Source of the DNA: Pseudomonas sp. NBRC 111124
Lineage (GTDB): Bacteria > Pseudomonadota > Gammaproteobacteria > Pseudomonadales > Pseudomonadaceae
Direction: 5' to 3'
NCBI RefSeq assembly: GCF_001320245.1
Contig: NZ_BCBA01000047.1
Coordinates: 27,124 to 91,123, forward strand
DNA length: 64,000 nucleotides
Of the stretch, positions 16,696 to 25,476 are shown in pieces (position 1 is the stretch's first letter; each line of letters starts with the position of its first letter). Position numbers and translations under genes: made by a program. Under the pieces are notes generated by a model, which was not told where the DNA came from, did not search any database, and worked only from the letters and a program-made list of their open reading frames with translations.

Positions 16696-17693
16696 GCCCG
16701 TTCAGTTACCACAAACCTGCCTCCGTGAGCGAAGCCATCAACCTCGCCGGACCGTCGACACGGTTCATTGCCGGTGGCACCAATCTGCTCGACCTGATGA
16801 AAGAGAACGTGGTGCGTCCGCAGCACCTGGTCGACATCACAGGCTTGGCGCTCAAGGCCATCGAAGCGACGGCAACCGGCGGCTTGCGCATCGGCGCACT
16901 GGTCAGCAATGCCGAGCTGGCCTGGCACCCGCTGATCGAGCAAGGCTACCCACTGCTGTCGCAGGCGATCCTGGCCGGTGCCTCGCCGCAATTGCGGAAC
17001 ATGGCCAGCACCGCTGGCAACTTGCTTCAGCGCACACGCTGCTATTACTTCTACGACACTGGCACCCCCTGCAACAAACGCGAGCCCGGCAGTGGTTGCC
17101 CGGCGCGAACGGGCCTGAACCGGATCCACGCGATCCTCGGCGCCAGCGATGCCTGTGTCGCTACCCACCCTTCTGACATGTGCGTCGCCTTGGCGGCACT
17201 GGAGGCCGTGGTGCATGTGCAGGGCCGGGGCGGTGAGCGCCAGATCGCTTTCGCAGACTTCCACCGGCTGCCCGGTAACGCACCGGAACGCGATAACCAG
17301 CTGGCCGATGACGAGCTGATCACCGCCGTCGAGTTGCCGCCGCCCACGTTCGCGGCGCACTGCAAGTACCTGAAGATCCGTGACCGTGCGTCCTATGCCT
17401 TCGCCTTGGTATCGGTCGCGGCAGCCCTGCAGATCGAGGGCGGCATGATTAAGGACGCCCGCCTTGCGCTCGGCGGCGTGGCGCACAAGCCGTGGCGGCA
17501 ACCCGCCGCTGAGCAGGCATTGCAAGGCCAGAGGCCTTCGCAGGCAGTGTTCACGCAGGCGGCCGATGCGTTGCTGCAAGGCGCGCGTCCGCTCAGTCAA
17601 AACGCTTTCAAGGTTGCCCTCGCGCACCGAGCCATCATCCGTGCGCTCAGCGAGGCAGCCTTGGGTACAGCACACGTTGGAGCCCTGCCATGA
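16692..17693 (+). CDS. paoB: Aldehyde oxidase/xanthine dehydrogenase family FAD subunit
   Basis: A 333-aa FAD-binding subunit that passes electrons from the molybdenum site via 2Fe-2S clusters to an acceptor. The FAD signature FIAGGTNLLDLMKENV is near residues 26-41 and the second contact ASPQLRNMASTAGNLLQ near 97-113. The segment RCYYFYDTGTPCNKREPGSG contains the extra cysteines that in E. coli PaoB hold an additional 4Fe-4S cluster. The C-terminal CO_deh_flav domain follows. Coupled by 4-base overlaps to both partners. Confidence 0.9.
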   Translation: MSPFSYHKPASVSEAINLAGPSTRFIAGGTNLLDLMKENVVRPQHLVDITGLALKAIEATATGGLRIGALVSNAELAWHPLIEQGYPLLSQAILAGASPQLRNMASTAGNLLQRTRCYYFYDTGTPCNKREPGSGCPARTGLNRIHAILGASDACVATHPSDMCVALAALEAVVHVQGRGGERQIAFADFHRLPGNAPERDNQLADDELITAVELPPPTFAAHCKYLKIRDRASYAFALVSVAAALQIEGGMIKDARLALGGVAHKPWRQPAAEQALQGQRPSQAVFTQAADALLQGARPLSQNAFKVALAHRAIIRALSEAALGTAHVGALP

Positions 17694-19891
17694 ACAGCCT
17701 GACACCCCTTGTCGGCCAACCCCTGGACCGCGTGGATGGCGTGGCCAAGGTCACCGGCCAGGCGCGCTATGCCGGTGAATATCCCGGCGCTGGGCTGCTG
17801 CACGGCAGCGTCGTGTGCAGCACCATCGCCCGCGGTCGAGTGCTCGCCATCGACAGCAGCGAAGCCATGAAAGTACCCGGCGTCATAGCTGTGCTGGACC
17901 ACCTCCATCGCCCGCGGGTGTCCAGCTATGACGACGACTACAGCGACGCAGACTCTGCAGAGGGCGCGCCCTTTCGTCCATTGTTCAATGATCGCGTGCT
18001 GTACAGCGGGCAACCGCTGGCGCTGGTCGTTGCCGAGAACCTTGAACTGGCCCGCTACGCAGGCTCGCGGGTCAAGATCACCTACAGCGAAGAGCCGCAC
18101 CAGACAGACCTGCTGGCCGCACTCGAACAGAGCCATGAGGCCCCAGCCGAAACACCAGCGCCGCGTGGCGACTTCGCCGGGCAATTCGCCCTGGCGCCCG
18201 TGAAAGTCGATGCGACCTACCAGACCGCCAATGAGCATCACAACCCCATGGAACCCCATGCGTCGACCGTCTTTTACAAGGCCGGCGATACCTTGGAGAT
18301 TCACGACAAGACCCAGGGCACGCAAAACTGCCAGGATTATGTGCACAAAGTGTTCGGCCTGCCCAAGGACAAGGTCCGGGTACTGGCTGCTTACGTCGGC
18401 GGCGCCTTCGGCTCCGGGTTGCGCCCGCAATATCAGCTGCCCCTGGCCGTGATGGCGGCACTGCAATTGAAACGGTCGGTGCGGGTGACGCTTACCCGCC
18501 AGCAGATGTTCACCTTTGGCTACCGGCCACGCACGCAGCAGCGCCTGCGTCTGGGTGCGAGCGCCGATGGCCGGTTGCTGGCGATCGCCCATGACGCCAT
18601 CGGCCAGACATCACGCTTCGAGGATTTCACAGAGCACCTGGTGGAATGGAGCGGCATGCTTTACCGCTGCGACAACGTCGCGCTGAGCTATCGCCTTACG
18701 CCCCTGGACGTATACACCCCGCTGGACATGCGTGCGCCCGGTGCAGGCTCCGGCGTACTTGCGTTGGAATGCGCGATGGATGAACTGGCCTGTGCGCTGG
18801 AACTTGACCCTGTGCAACTGCGCCGGGTCAATTTCACCGACGAAAACGGTAATGAAGGCAAGCCCTACTCCAGCAAGGAACTGCTTGCCTGCTACGACCA
18901 GGGCGCCGCGCGCTTCGGTTGGGAGAAACGCGATGCCACACCGCGCAGCATGCGCAAGGGCAGGCAACTGACCGGGTGGGGCATGGCGGGCGGGGTCTGG
19001 GAAGCCATGCAGATGAAAGCCAGCGCCAAGGCACGGCTGGACGCGCAAGGTCACCTGACCGTCAGCAGCGCGACGACCGATATCGGCACCGGCACCTACA
19101 CCGTCATGACCCAGATCGCTGCCGACGCCATTGGCCTGCCGGTGGCGGACGTCACCTTCCTGCTGGGCGACTCCTCATTGCCCACCGCGCCGCTGCAGGG
19201 TGGCTCGTTTACCGTCTCATCGGTGGGTTCGGCAGTCCAGCAAGCGTGCCAGATCCTGCGCAGCAAGATACTGGAGCGTGCACGCCTGGCCTATCCAGCG
19301 CTGGCCGGGCTGCCTGGCGAAGCCATCAGCTTCGCCGACGGTCACCTTCAATTCGGCAATCAGCGCATCGCACTTCGCGACATTGCCGCCAACGCTGCCG
19401 AGGGCTTTTTGGAGGTTCAGATCGAGGCTCAACCCAGCGCCAAGCGTGAGCCGTTCTCAAGCGCGACCCATTCGGCAGTCTTTGTCGAAGTGCAAGTAGA
19501 TGAGGATCTGGGTTCGATCAGCGTCACCCGGGTAGTCACTGCCGTGGCAGCAGGACGCGTGGTCAATCCAAAAACGGCTCGCAGCCAGATACTGGGCGGT
19601 GTGGTGTGGGGGGTGGGCATGGCCCTGCATGAACAGGCGCAAGCTGACCACGCGCTAGGCCGGATCCTCAATCACAACTTGGCCGAGTACCACATACCGG
19701 TGAACGCCGATGTCGCTGATATCGAGGTGATTTTCGTCGACGAACAGGACGATATCGTCAATGAACTCGGTTCAAAAGGCGTCGGCGAGATCGGCGTGGT
19801 CGGCGTGGCGGCGGCTGTCGCCAATGCGATCTACCACGCCACGGGTAAACGCGTGCGGGAGTTCCCGATAACCCTCGACAAGCTGCTGTAA
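17690..19891 (+). CDS. paoC: Aldehyde oxidase/xanthine dehydrogenase family molybdenum subunit
   Basis: A 733-aa catalytic subunit, the same length as E. coli PaoC. The N-terminal hammerhead domain starts PLDRVDGVAKVTGQARYAGE; Mo-cofactor contacts include YVGGAFGSGLRPQYQ (around 230) and MRAPGAGSGVLALECAMDE; the catalytic Glu is in GSKGVGEIGVVGVAAAVANA near residue 700. The complex oxidises aldehydes to acids, probably with MCD cofactor. A dedicated maturation chaperone (PaoD type) is not found beside it, unlike in E. coli. The gene ends one base before the convergent exonuclease gene. Aldehyde specificity is inferred from the family. Confidence 0.92.
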   Translation: MNSLTPLVGQPLDRVDGVAKVTGQARYAGEYPGAGLLHGSVVCSTIARGRVLAIDSSEAMKVPGVIAVLDHLHRPRVSSYDDDYSDADSAEGAPFRPLFNDRVLYSGQPLALVVAENLELARYAGSRVKITYSEEPHQTDLLAALEQSHEAPAETPAPRGDFAGQFALAPVKVDATYQTANEHHNPMEPHASTVFYKAGDTLEIHDKTQGTQNCQDYVHKVFGLPKDKVRVLAAYVGGAFGSGLRPQYQLPLAVMAALQLKRSVRVTLTRQQMFTFGYRPRTQQRLRLGASADGRLLAIAHDAIGQTSRFEDFTEHLVEWSGMLYRCDNVALSYRLTPLDVYTPLDMRAPGAGSGVLALECAMDELACALELDPVQLRRVNFTDENGNEGKPYSSKELLACYDQGAARFGWEKRDATPRSMRKGRQLTGWGMAGGVWEAMQMKASAKARLDAQGHLTVSSATTDIGTGTYTVMTQIAADAIGLPVADVTFLLGDSSLPTAPLQGGSFTVSSVGSAVQQACQILRSKILERARLAYPALAGLPGEAISFADGHLQFGNQRIALRDIAANAAEGFLEVQIEAQPSAKREPFSSATHSAVFVEVQVDEDLGSISVTRVVTAVAAGRVVNPKTARSQILGGVVWGVGMALHEQAQADHALGRILNHNLAEYHIPVNADVADIEVIFVDEQDDIVNELGSKGVGEIGVVGVAAAVANAIYHATGKRVREFPITLDKLL

Positions 19892-19892
19892 T

Positions 19893-20684
19893 TCAACGTT
19901 TGCGGCTACTCAGCTCGATCCATACCGGCGCGTGGTCACTGGCCTTGGCTTCGTTACGCACCCAGGCGTCGACGCCGGCCCGCTTCAGGTAAGGGGCAAG
20001 TTCCGGGTTAAGCAACAGGTGGTCGATGCGCAACCCGGCGTTGCGCGCCCAGTGATTACGGAAGTAATCCCAGAACGTGTACACGCGCTCGTCGGGGTGC
20101 AGATGGCGAATGGCATCGACCCAGCCTTGGTCAAGCAGCTGCTGGTAGCACGCCCGCGACTCGGGCTGCAGCAGCGCGTCCTTCAGCCAAGAGCGTGGGT
20201 TGTAGATGTCCATGTCGGTGGGGACCACGTTGAAGTCGCCCGCCAGCAGCGTCGGGTGGCCGCTGGCGTATAGCCCTTTGGCATGCTCGATCAGGCATTC
20301 GAACCAACGCAGCTTGTAGTCGAACTTCGGCCCTGGCTGCGGGTTGCCGTTGGGCAGGTACAGGCAGGCCACCAGCACGCCATGCACGGCGGCTTCCAGA
20401 TAGCGGCTCTGGGGGTCGTCCTCCATGCCCGGCAAATCCCGGCGTACCTCCAGCGGTTCGCTGCCACGGGCCAGGATCGCCACGCCGTTCCATGACGGCT
20501 GCCCCTGGTACAGGCAGCCATAGCCTGCCGCCTCCAGGTCCTGGCGAGGGAACTGCGCGTCGGGCGCCTTGAGTTCCTGAAGGCAGGCGATGTCCGGCTG
20601 CTCGCGCTCAAGCCAGGCCAGCAGTGCCGGCAAGCGGCTGCGGATGCCGTTGATATTGAACGTGGCGATCTTCAGCGCTTTCAT
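19893..20684 (-). CDS. xthA: Exodeoxyribonuclease III (AP endonuclease)
   Basis: A 263-aa Mg-dependent exonuclease III/AP endonuclease for base-excision repair. Conserved motifs are ATFNINGIRSRLPAL (Asn7), CLQELKAPD (metal Glu), GDFNVVPTDMDI, and the C-terminal SDHAPVWIEL with the catalytic Asp-His. Length is normal for the bacterial Xth family. Its ATG overlaps the preceding small gene's stop by 4 bases, so both are probably read from a common message. Pseudomonads often have more than one Xth paralogue, so the symbol marks family. Confidence 0.93.
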   Translation of the reverse strand: MKALKIATFNINGIRSRLPALLAWLEREQPDIACLQELKAPDAQFPRQDLEAAGYGCLYQGQPSWNGVAILARGSEPLEVRRDLPGMEDDPQSRYLEAAVHGVLVACLYLPNGNPQPGPKFDYKLRWFECLIEHAKGLYASGHPTLLAGDFNVVPTDMDIYNPRSWLKDALLQPESRACYQQLLDQGWVDAIRHLHPDERVYTFWDYFRNHWARNAGLRIDHLLLNPELAPYLKRAGVDAWVRNEAKASDHAPVWIELSSRKR

Positions 20685-20923
20685 GCGTCCGGGTCGCTCA
20701 CGTGGGCTTGCACGGCATCCTCCAGCGCATGGACATGGGCGTCATCGGCCAGCGCCTTGAGCGCCAGCCAGTCGTCCCAGTCGATGGCGCCATCGTCGCG
20801 CAGCGCCTCGGCGGTGCGAACCAGTTCATGGTGGTAGGCATCCGGCGACTCGCGGCGATAGCTGATGTCGTCGTACTGCGCGTACCAGGCCTCAAGCTCG
20901 GGGATGCTGCGTTCGATGCTCAT
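20681..20923 (-). CDS. Small conserved protein upstream of exonuclease III
   Basis: An 80-aa acidic protein (MSIERSIPELEAWYAQYDDI) with no membrane segment. Its start at 20923 is set by GAGGAG eight bases upstream; an in-frame extension to 21010 lacks support. It overlaps the end of the upstream MFS gene by 32 bases and couples to xthA by ATGA. I recognise no domain. The coupling suggests a partner or accessory of the repair enzyme, but this is only an inference from position. Confidence 0.7.
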   Translation of the reverse strand: MSIERSIPELEAWYAQYDDISYRRESPDAYHHELVRTAEALRDDGAIDWDDWLALKALADDAHVHALEDAVQAHVSDPDA

Positions 20924-22295
20924 GGGTGACGCTCCTCGCTGTGCCCTTTGCATGTATGAGCCCTGCCGTATGGCAACGTTCAACCGCAGCGTCGCTGTCA
21001 TCCTTTTCATCGATCTGCGCCATGCTCAAGCCTGATGTTTCACGCAGCATCAGCGAACACACCGCGACCAGCGCCAGCGCCGCTGCCCCGTACAGCGCCA
21101 CGCCCGACGGGTTGTGGTCGGTGAGGATCAGGATCGCCGTGGCGATGCTCGACGCCGTGCCGCCGCCCAGTGCTGCGCCAATCTGGTAGCTGGCGGAAAT
21201 CCCCGAATAGCGCATGCTGCGCGGGAACTGCTCGCCCAGGAAAGCCGGGATCGGGCCCTGGGTGGCGCCCATCAGCAGGCCGGTCAGGCAATAGGCGCAC
21301 AAAGCGATGGCGAAGCTCTTCAAACCCACCAGCGCGAAGAACGCGAACAACCCCATGGCCATGACCACCGCGCCAAAAACCATCACCACGCGCCGGCCCA
21401 GGCAGTCCGACAGGTAGCCGAACAGCGGCGCCGAGAACACGATGGCCACCGACAGCGCCAGGTCGAACATCAGCGCCTGGGTACTGCCAAACCCGACCTG
21501 CGTGGCATAAGTGAGGAAAAAGGTGCTGCCGATATAGGCGATGGTGCAGTAACCAAAGGCGATCCCGGTGCACAGCAGCAGCTGCCGTGGGCGCCGGCGC
21601 AGGGCCTCGGCCAGCGGTGCGCGCGCAGGTTTGGCCTCAGCTGCAATGGCCGTTGCCGGCGCCTTCAGCCGGGCGTACAGGCCGATCAGCACCAGGGTGC
21701 CGCCCAGCCAGAACGGAATGCGCCAGGCAAAATCGACCAGGTTGTCGTTGAAGGCCGCGCTGACGATGGCGAACACCGCAGCCCCGAAAATGCCGCCGAC
21801 GCCGATGCCCATGCTGGTGAAACTGCCCCACAGGCCGCGCAGCCCAGGGGGTGCCGACTCGATGCCGAACAGCGCGGCGCCGCCCCACTCGCCACCCGCG
21901 GCAAAGCCCTGGATCAGGCGCAGCAGCACCAGCAGGATCGGTGCGGCCACGCCGACGCTGGCATGCCCGGGCAGGCAGCCGATGAGGAAGGTGCTCAGGC
22001 CCATCAGCAGCAAGGTGCTGACCAGCACCTTCTGCCGGCCGATGCGGTCACCGAAGTGGCCGAATACCAGGCCGCCCAGCGGGCGGGCGAGAAAGCCCGC
22101 GCCGAAGGCACTGAACGCCACCAGGGTAGCGGTCAGGGGGTCCATCTGCGGGAAGAACACCTGGGGAAACACCAGCGCGGCGGCGGTGCCATAGATGATG
22201 AAGTCGTAGAACTCTAGCGCTGTACCCATGCCGGAAACACAGAAGGTACGGAACGCCGAGCGGGAGGACGCAGGCTGAGTCTGTTGCGAATGCAT
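20892..22295 (-). CDS. MFS transporter, metabolite:H+ symporter (MHS) type
   Basis: A 467-aa 12-helix carrier. FEATURES: helix 1 GTALEFYDFIIYGTAAALVF with the MHS hallmark EFYDF, loop 2-3 GHFGDRIGRQKVLV, and GFAAGGEWGGAALF in helix 5. MHS members import organic acids such as shikimate, alpha-ketoglutarate, citrate or proline/betaine with protons. It lies 58 bp downstream of the C45 hydrolase gene and on the same strand, so it probably imports the hydrolase's substrate. The coding end overlaps the next gene's start by 32 bases. The transported molecule is unknown. Confidence 0.9.
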   Translation of the reverse strand: MHSQQTQPASSRSAFRTFCVSGMGTALEFYDFIIYGTAAALVFPQVFFPQMDPLTATLVAFSAFGAGFLARPLGGLVFGHFGDRIGRQKVLVSTLLLMGLSTFLIGCLPGHASVGVAAPILLVLLRLIQGFAAGGEWGGAALFGIESAPPGLRGLWGSFTSMGIGVGGIFGAAVFAIVSAAFNDNLVDFAWRIPFWLGGTLVLIGLYARLKAPATAIAAEAKPARAPLAEALRRRPRQLLLCTGIAFGYCTIAYIGSTFFLTYATQVGFGSTQALMFDLALSVAIVFSAPLFGYLSDCLGRRVVMVFGAVVMAMGLFAFFALVGLKSFAIALCAYCLTGLLMGATQGPIPAFLGEQFPRSMRYSGISASYQIGAALGGGTASSIATAILILTDHNPSGVALYGAAALALVAVCSLMLRETSGLSMAQIDEKDDSDAAVERCHTAGLIHAKGTARSVTHEHRTQHPRA

Positions 22296-22353
22296 TGTTG
22301 TTGTTCTCGTTCAGCGGGCGCAGCCAGCCTGGGCAGGCTGCAGCCGGTGTGGC

Positions 22354-23424
22354 TCAGAAGGTTTGGAAGCCGGCCCGGGCCAGGTGCACGGGGGTGCCGG
22401 CGACGTACTCCAGCAGGCAACGTTCGGTATCGATGCCGACGCTGAGCAGGGTTTCCCAGCGCTCGGTGTCGGGCATGGCCATGTCCGGGTGGAAGCAGAT
22501 CGGCGCGCTGTCGCCCGCAGCGCCGCACATGGCCTCGGCACGGGCGCGCAGGTCGGCGCTGCCCATCTGGCCGATGACCTGCTCCAGGTGGCCAAGGCGG
22601 CACTGGGTATCGGCGCGGTCGGCGACCTGCTCGCCCTGGCTCAGCTGCGGGTCGAGGAAGTGGTTGGTGTGCAGCAGCCAGCCGTCTTCACGGGGCAGCA
22701 CCAGCGCCGTGCGTTCGGGGCTCAGCTCGATGCTGACCGCGCGCGGGCTGCTGTCGAGGCGGGAGAACACGGTCAGCACGGTCGAGGCGCTGACCCGCGC
22801 CGAACGGGCCAGTTCGATGGCCTCCTCGACACTGCTGGCCTCCTCCAGCAGGCGCCGGGCGATGGCGTGCACCGGCACCCCGCCGCTGTCGTTATCGCTG
22901 CTGTGGTGCAGGATATTGAAGTGCAGGCCCAGGCCCTCGCTGTTCACGCCCAGCTTGGCCAGCATGCCGAACTCGCAGAACAGCTTGACCTGCATGCCGC
23001 GCTCGGTGTGCAGCGCCAGCATCAGGCCGTGGGGGCACAGGCTGTCGTGCCAGTCCCAGGTCTGCAGGGTCTGCGGCGCACGCGGCCCACGGGGGGCGTG
23101 CACGGTGGTTGAGCATTCGCTGTGGCGGGTACGGGCAGCGAGCACCTCGGTGCGGGCGTTGAGGCTCGCCAGTTGCCACAGTGGCAGGCCGGCGCCGTCG
23201 GCCATGCCGACCACTTCCGCGGCCAGGCTCGGGCTCCACGCCTCCAGGGCGGCCAGGCTGTTTTCACCGATGCGCTGCGCCTCGGCCAGCGACACCCCCA
23301 CCCGTGGGAAGAAATCCAGGTACAGGGCCGTGGTGGCGCAGATCTGCTCGGCAAAGCGTTCGCCAATCTGGCGGCCGCGTTCGAGGGGGGTGCGGATATC
23401 GGTGACGAAGGTGTGGATCTTCAC
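22354..23424 (-). CDS. C45-family autoproteolytic acyltransferase/amidohydrolase
   Basis: A 356-aa N-terminal-nucleophile hydrolase related to acyl-CoA:isopenicillin-N acyltransferase. The likely nucleophile is Cys104 in HSECSTTVHA; self-cleavage just before it would give a propeptide-derived chain of about 103 residues, as in the fungal enzyme (Cys103). Supporting blocks are the N-terminal ERGRQIGERFAEQI, QTWDWHDS and GVNSEGLGLHFNIL. The GTG at 23424 is chosen because CAGGAG lies 8 bases upstream; an extension to 23487 is not supported. The gene is flanked by a LysR regulator and an MHS importer. An N-acyl amino acid or peptide-like substrate is plausible. Confidence 0.82.
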   Translation of the reverse strand: MKIHTFVTDIRTPLERGRQIGERFAEQICATTALYLDFFPRVGVSLAEAQRIGENSLAALEAWSPSLAAEVVGMADGAGLPLWQLASLNARTEVLAARTRHSECSTTVHAPRGPRAPQTLQTWDWHDSLCPHGLMLALHTERGMQVKLFCEFGMLAKLGVNSEGLGLHFNILHHSSDNDSGGVPVHAIARRLLEEASSVEEAIELARSARVSASTVLTVFSRLDSSPRAVSIELSPERTALVLPREDGWLLHTNHFLDPQLSQGEQVADRADTQCRLGHLEQVIGQMGSADLRARAEAMCGAAGDSAPICFHPDMAMPDTERWETLLSVGIDTERCLLEYVAGTPVHLARAGFQTF

Positions 23425-23534
23425 TGCGGGAACTCCTGGTACGCGGTGGTCAGGTGACCCGTGCAAGCCTAACCAGCGTTCCCGCACCGATCATTGCCAC
23501 AATCCGCACAACTTTTGTGCCGCGGGGGAAAAAC

Positions 23535-24464
23535 TCAGCCGCGACCCAGCACGGGTGCGCCTTGCCCGTGCAAGTGTTCATGCAGCATGGCGATGAACGC
23601 CTGGACCTTGCGGGTATTGCGCCGGTGCGGCAGGTACAGCACATGTACCCACGGCCCGAACGCGCTCAGCGCCCGCCAGTAGTCAGGCATCACCTCCACC
23701 AGCTGGCCGCTGGCCAGGTAGGGCGCGGCGCCCCAGGTCGGCACGAACTGCAGGCCCTGGCCATCGAGCAGGCAAGCCAGCAGGAAATCGAAGCTGTCAC
23801 TCACCAGCTTCGGCGTGGGCTGACGCACGCGCAAGGTCTGGCCCTCGTGCTCGATCCACCAGAAACTGCGGTTGAGCAGCGGGTGGCGCAGCAGCAGCCA
23901 GTCGTGCTGGGCATAGTTGTCCAGGGTGATCACGTCGCCGCGGCGCGCCAAGTAGGCGGGGCTGGCGCAGAGCATGACGCGGTTCTCGATCAGCGGCTGG
24001 GCGATCAGCTCCGGCTGGTCGGTGGGGCCATCGCGCAAAGACAGGTCGTAACCGCCATCGATCAGGTCATCGTTGGCATCATTGAGGTTGACCTCCAGGC
24101 GCACCTGTGGGTGCTCACGCATGAAGCGGCAACACACCTGGTTGAGAAACGCCGGCCCGAACGACGGCGGCGCAGTAATGCGCAGGGTGCCGCGCAGCGC
24201 GTGCTGCAGCTGCTCCACCTCCTCGGTCACCCGTTGCAGGTGCATCAGCGCCTGACGGGCACCGTCCAGGTACAGATTACCGGCCTCGGTCAGCGCCATG
24301 CGCCGGGTGGTGCGCTCGAACAGGCGCACGCCCAGTTCGCTTTCCAGGTGCGCAACGGCCTTGGTGATCGCCGACGGCGTCTTGCCCAGTTGCTCGGCCG
24401 CACGGCTGAAGCTGCCGTGTTCGGCGGCTGCGACGAAGATGGTCAGGGCCATCATCTTGTCCAT
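23535..24464 (-). CDS. LysR-family transcriptional regulator
   Basis: A 309-aa LTTR. The winged helix-turn-helix is residues 3-60 (FVAAAEHGSFSRAAEQLGKT then TPSAITKAVAHLE), followed by a periplasmic-binding-like sensor domain starting GTLRITAPPSFG. It is of the CrgA/DsdC-like group with the NDANDDLIDGGYDLSLRDG block. It is co-directional with, and 110 bp upstream of, the C45 hydrolase and MFS genes, so it probably controls them. Ligand unknown. Confidence 0.9.
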   Translation of the reverse strand: MDKMMALTIFVAAAEHGSFSRAAEQLGKTPSAITKAVAHLESELGVRLFERTTRRMALTEAGNLYLDGARQALMHLQRVTEEVEQLQHALRGTLRITAPPSFGPAFLNQVCCRFMREHPQVRLEVNLNDANDDLIDGGYDLSLRDGPTDQPELIAQPLIENRVMLCASPAYLARRGDVITLDNYAQHDWLLLRHPLLNRSFWWIEHEGQTLRVRQPTPKLVSDSFDFLLACLLDGQGLQFVPTWGAAPYLASGQLVEVMPDYWRALSAFGPWVHVLYLPHRRNTRKVQAFIAMLHEHLHGQGAPVLGRG

Positions 24465-24811
24465 GGATTCTTCCTGTCAGGCACAAACGAAGAGGCGAAA
24501 CGATTAACGCTCATGCCATCAAACCTCTAAATGCCGGCAAACTGAATAGGCATCGCCCGCGCCATTGCTTGCAGCAAGGCAATCGTGGAATAGAGATTGT
24601 TGCTCTGTAGCGAAGAAAACTACCCGCCACTGCGAGGTCTATTTGCAAATCTCGCGATCGTCGCTTCGACAGGTTTTTACCCGCTAATGGTTGGTCCGAG
24701 GTTGGTTAAAGCGTCTCGTCCGATTAAACGAAAGTTTTTGCAGAGCGCTGCAACCTTCGTCAGTCACACGTGAACACAGAACGTTCTGTGTCTGACTTGA
24801 GGTAAGCGATC
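24465..24811. other. Intergenic region with an 18-bp palindrome
   Basis: A 347-base non-coding stretch upstream of two divergent genes. The only striking element is a perfect 18-bp palindrome, ACACAGAACGTTCTGTGT at 24774-24791, 20 bases before the ATG at 24812; it may be an operator or a 5' UTR hairpin. GAGGT serves as ribosome site for 24812. No convincing small ORF or terminator was found. Confidence 0.5.
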
Positions 24812-25096
24812 ATGGCTAACAATCAAGACAAAGATAGAAACCAAGGCGGCAGCAACCAGGCCGGTGCGGGGGATGCTGGCGGCAAGGGCGGCCAAGGCGA
24901 CATGTCTGGTTCGCAGAAAGGCGGCCAGCAGTCCGGGCAGAAACCTGAAGACAAGATGAACAAGGATTGGGAAAAGTCAGGAGACACCGGCCGTCAGGGT
25001 GGCCAGGCTGGCGATAACCAGACTTCTGGCGATACCGGCCGCATGGGTGGGCAATCCACTCAGGGCGACACCCAGCAGAAAGACCAGGATCGTTGA
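24812..25096 (+). CDS. Gly/Gln/Asp-rich hydrophilic small protein
   Basis: A 94-aa disordered protein (starts MANNQDKDRNQGGSNQAG) made almost entirely of Gly, Gln, Asp, Lys, Ser and Asn, with imperfect repeats of GGQ, SGDTGR and KGGQ. The composition resembles KGG-motif stress proteins and hydrophilins such as GsiB, which protect against desiccation or osmotic stress. No hydrophobic core, no Cys. An 18-bp palindrome lies in its leader. The stress role is inferred from composition only. Confidence 0.75.
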   Translation: MANNQDKDRNQGGSNQAGAGDAGGKGGQGDMSGSQKGGQQSGQKPEDKMNKDWEKSGDTGRQGGQAGDNQTSGDTGRMGGQSTQGDTQQKDQDR

Positions 25097-25139
25097 TACT
25101 GCCCCGTTTGCACCAGGGCGGCCCTGCCGCTCTGGTGCC

Positions 25140-25391
25140 TCAGATCTCAGCGGCACACCACCCCGAAAGCCCCCCGCAAGCGTCCTCATCACTTGTGTCC
25201 CGCAAGCCATTGCGGCAGGCACACGCGTGATCTGCTTCAGCGCGCGTAGGAAAATTCAGCGTCAGCCTCAGCTTGTCGAGCGTGTCATAAAGGTCGTAGC
25301 CCTTGCCCAATACCTTGGGAAAGCCTGCGCATCTCTGCAGATATTCCTTCTCTGGCGGTAAGGCGGGAACCACAACGAAGCGCGTCTGCAT
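25140..25391 (-). CDS. Small protein, paralogue of the gene at 38762
   Basis: An 83-aa protein starting MQTRFVVVPALPPEKEYLQR. It shares with the protein at 38762 the N-terminus MQ(S/T)RFV(V/I)VPA, the EKE block and the central (F/Y)D(I/L)YD then KLRL and P(T)R/K motifs, so both belong to one small family. The start at 25391 follows GAGAGGG by about six bases; upstream Mets are less well placed. A CTAATACTAA element sits 24 bases upstream, as in the paralogue. Function unknown. Confidence 0.72.
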   Translation of the reverse strand: MQTRFVVVPALPPEKEYLQRCAGFPKVLGKGYDLYDTLDKLRLTLNFPTRAEADHACACRNGLRDTSDEDACGGLSGWCAAEI

Positions 25392-25415
25392 GATCATCCC
25401 TCTCTTGGCAGCCAT

Positions 25416-25425
25416 TTAGTATTAG
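25416..25425 (-). promoter_or_regulatory. Shared -10-like element CTAATACTAA
   Basis: Identical 10-mer to 38726-38735, at 24 bases before the ATG here and 26 there. It resembles the -10 region used by the stationary-phase sigma factor RpoS (CTATACT-type). Conserved placement before two paralogous genes is the evidence. Confidence 0.5.
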
Positions 25426-25476
25426 TCGCAATATATGAAAGCATCAAGTCTGCTCATGCTTAATCGCGCTTTACCG

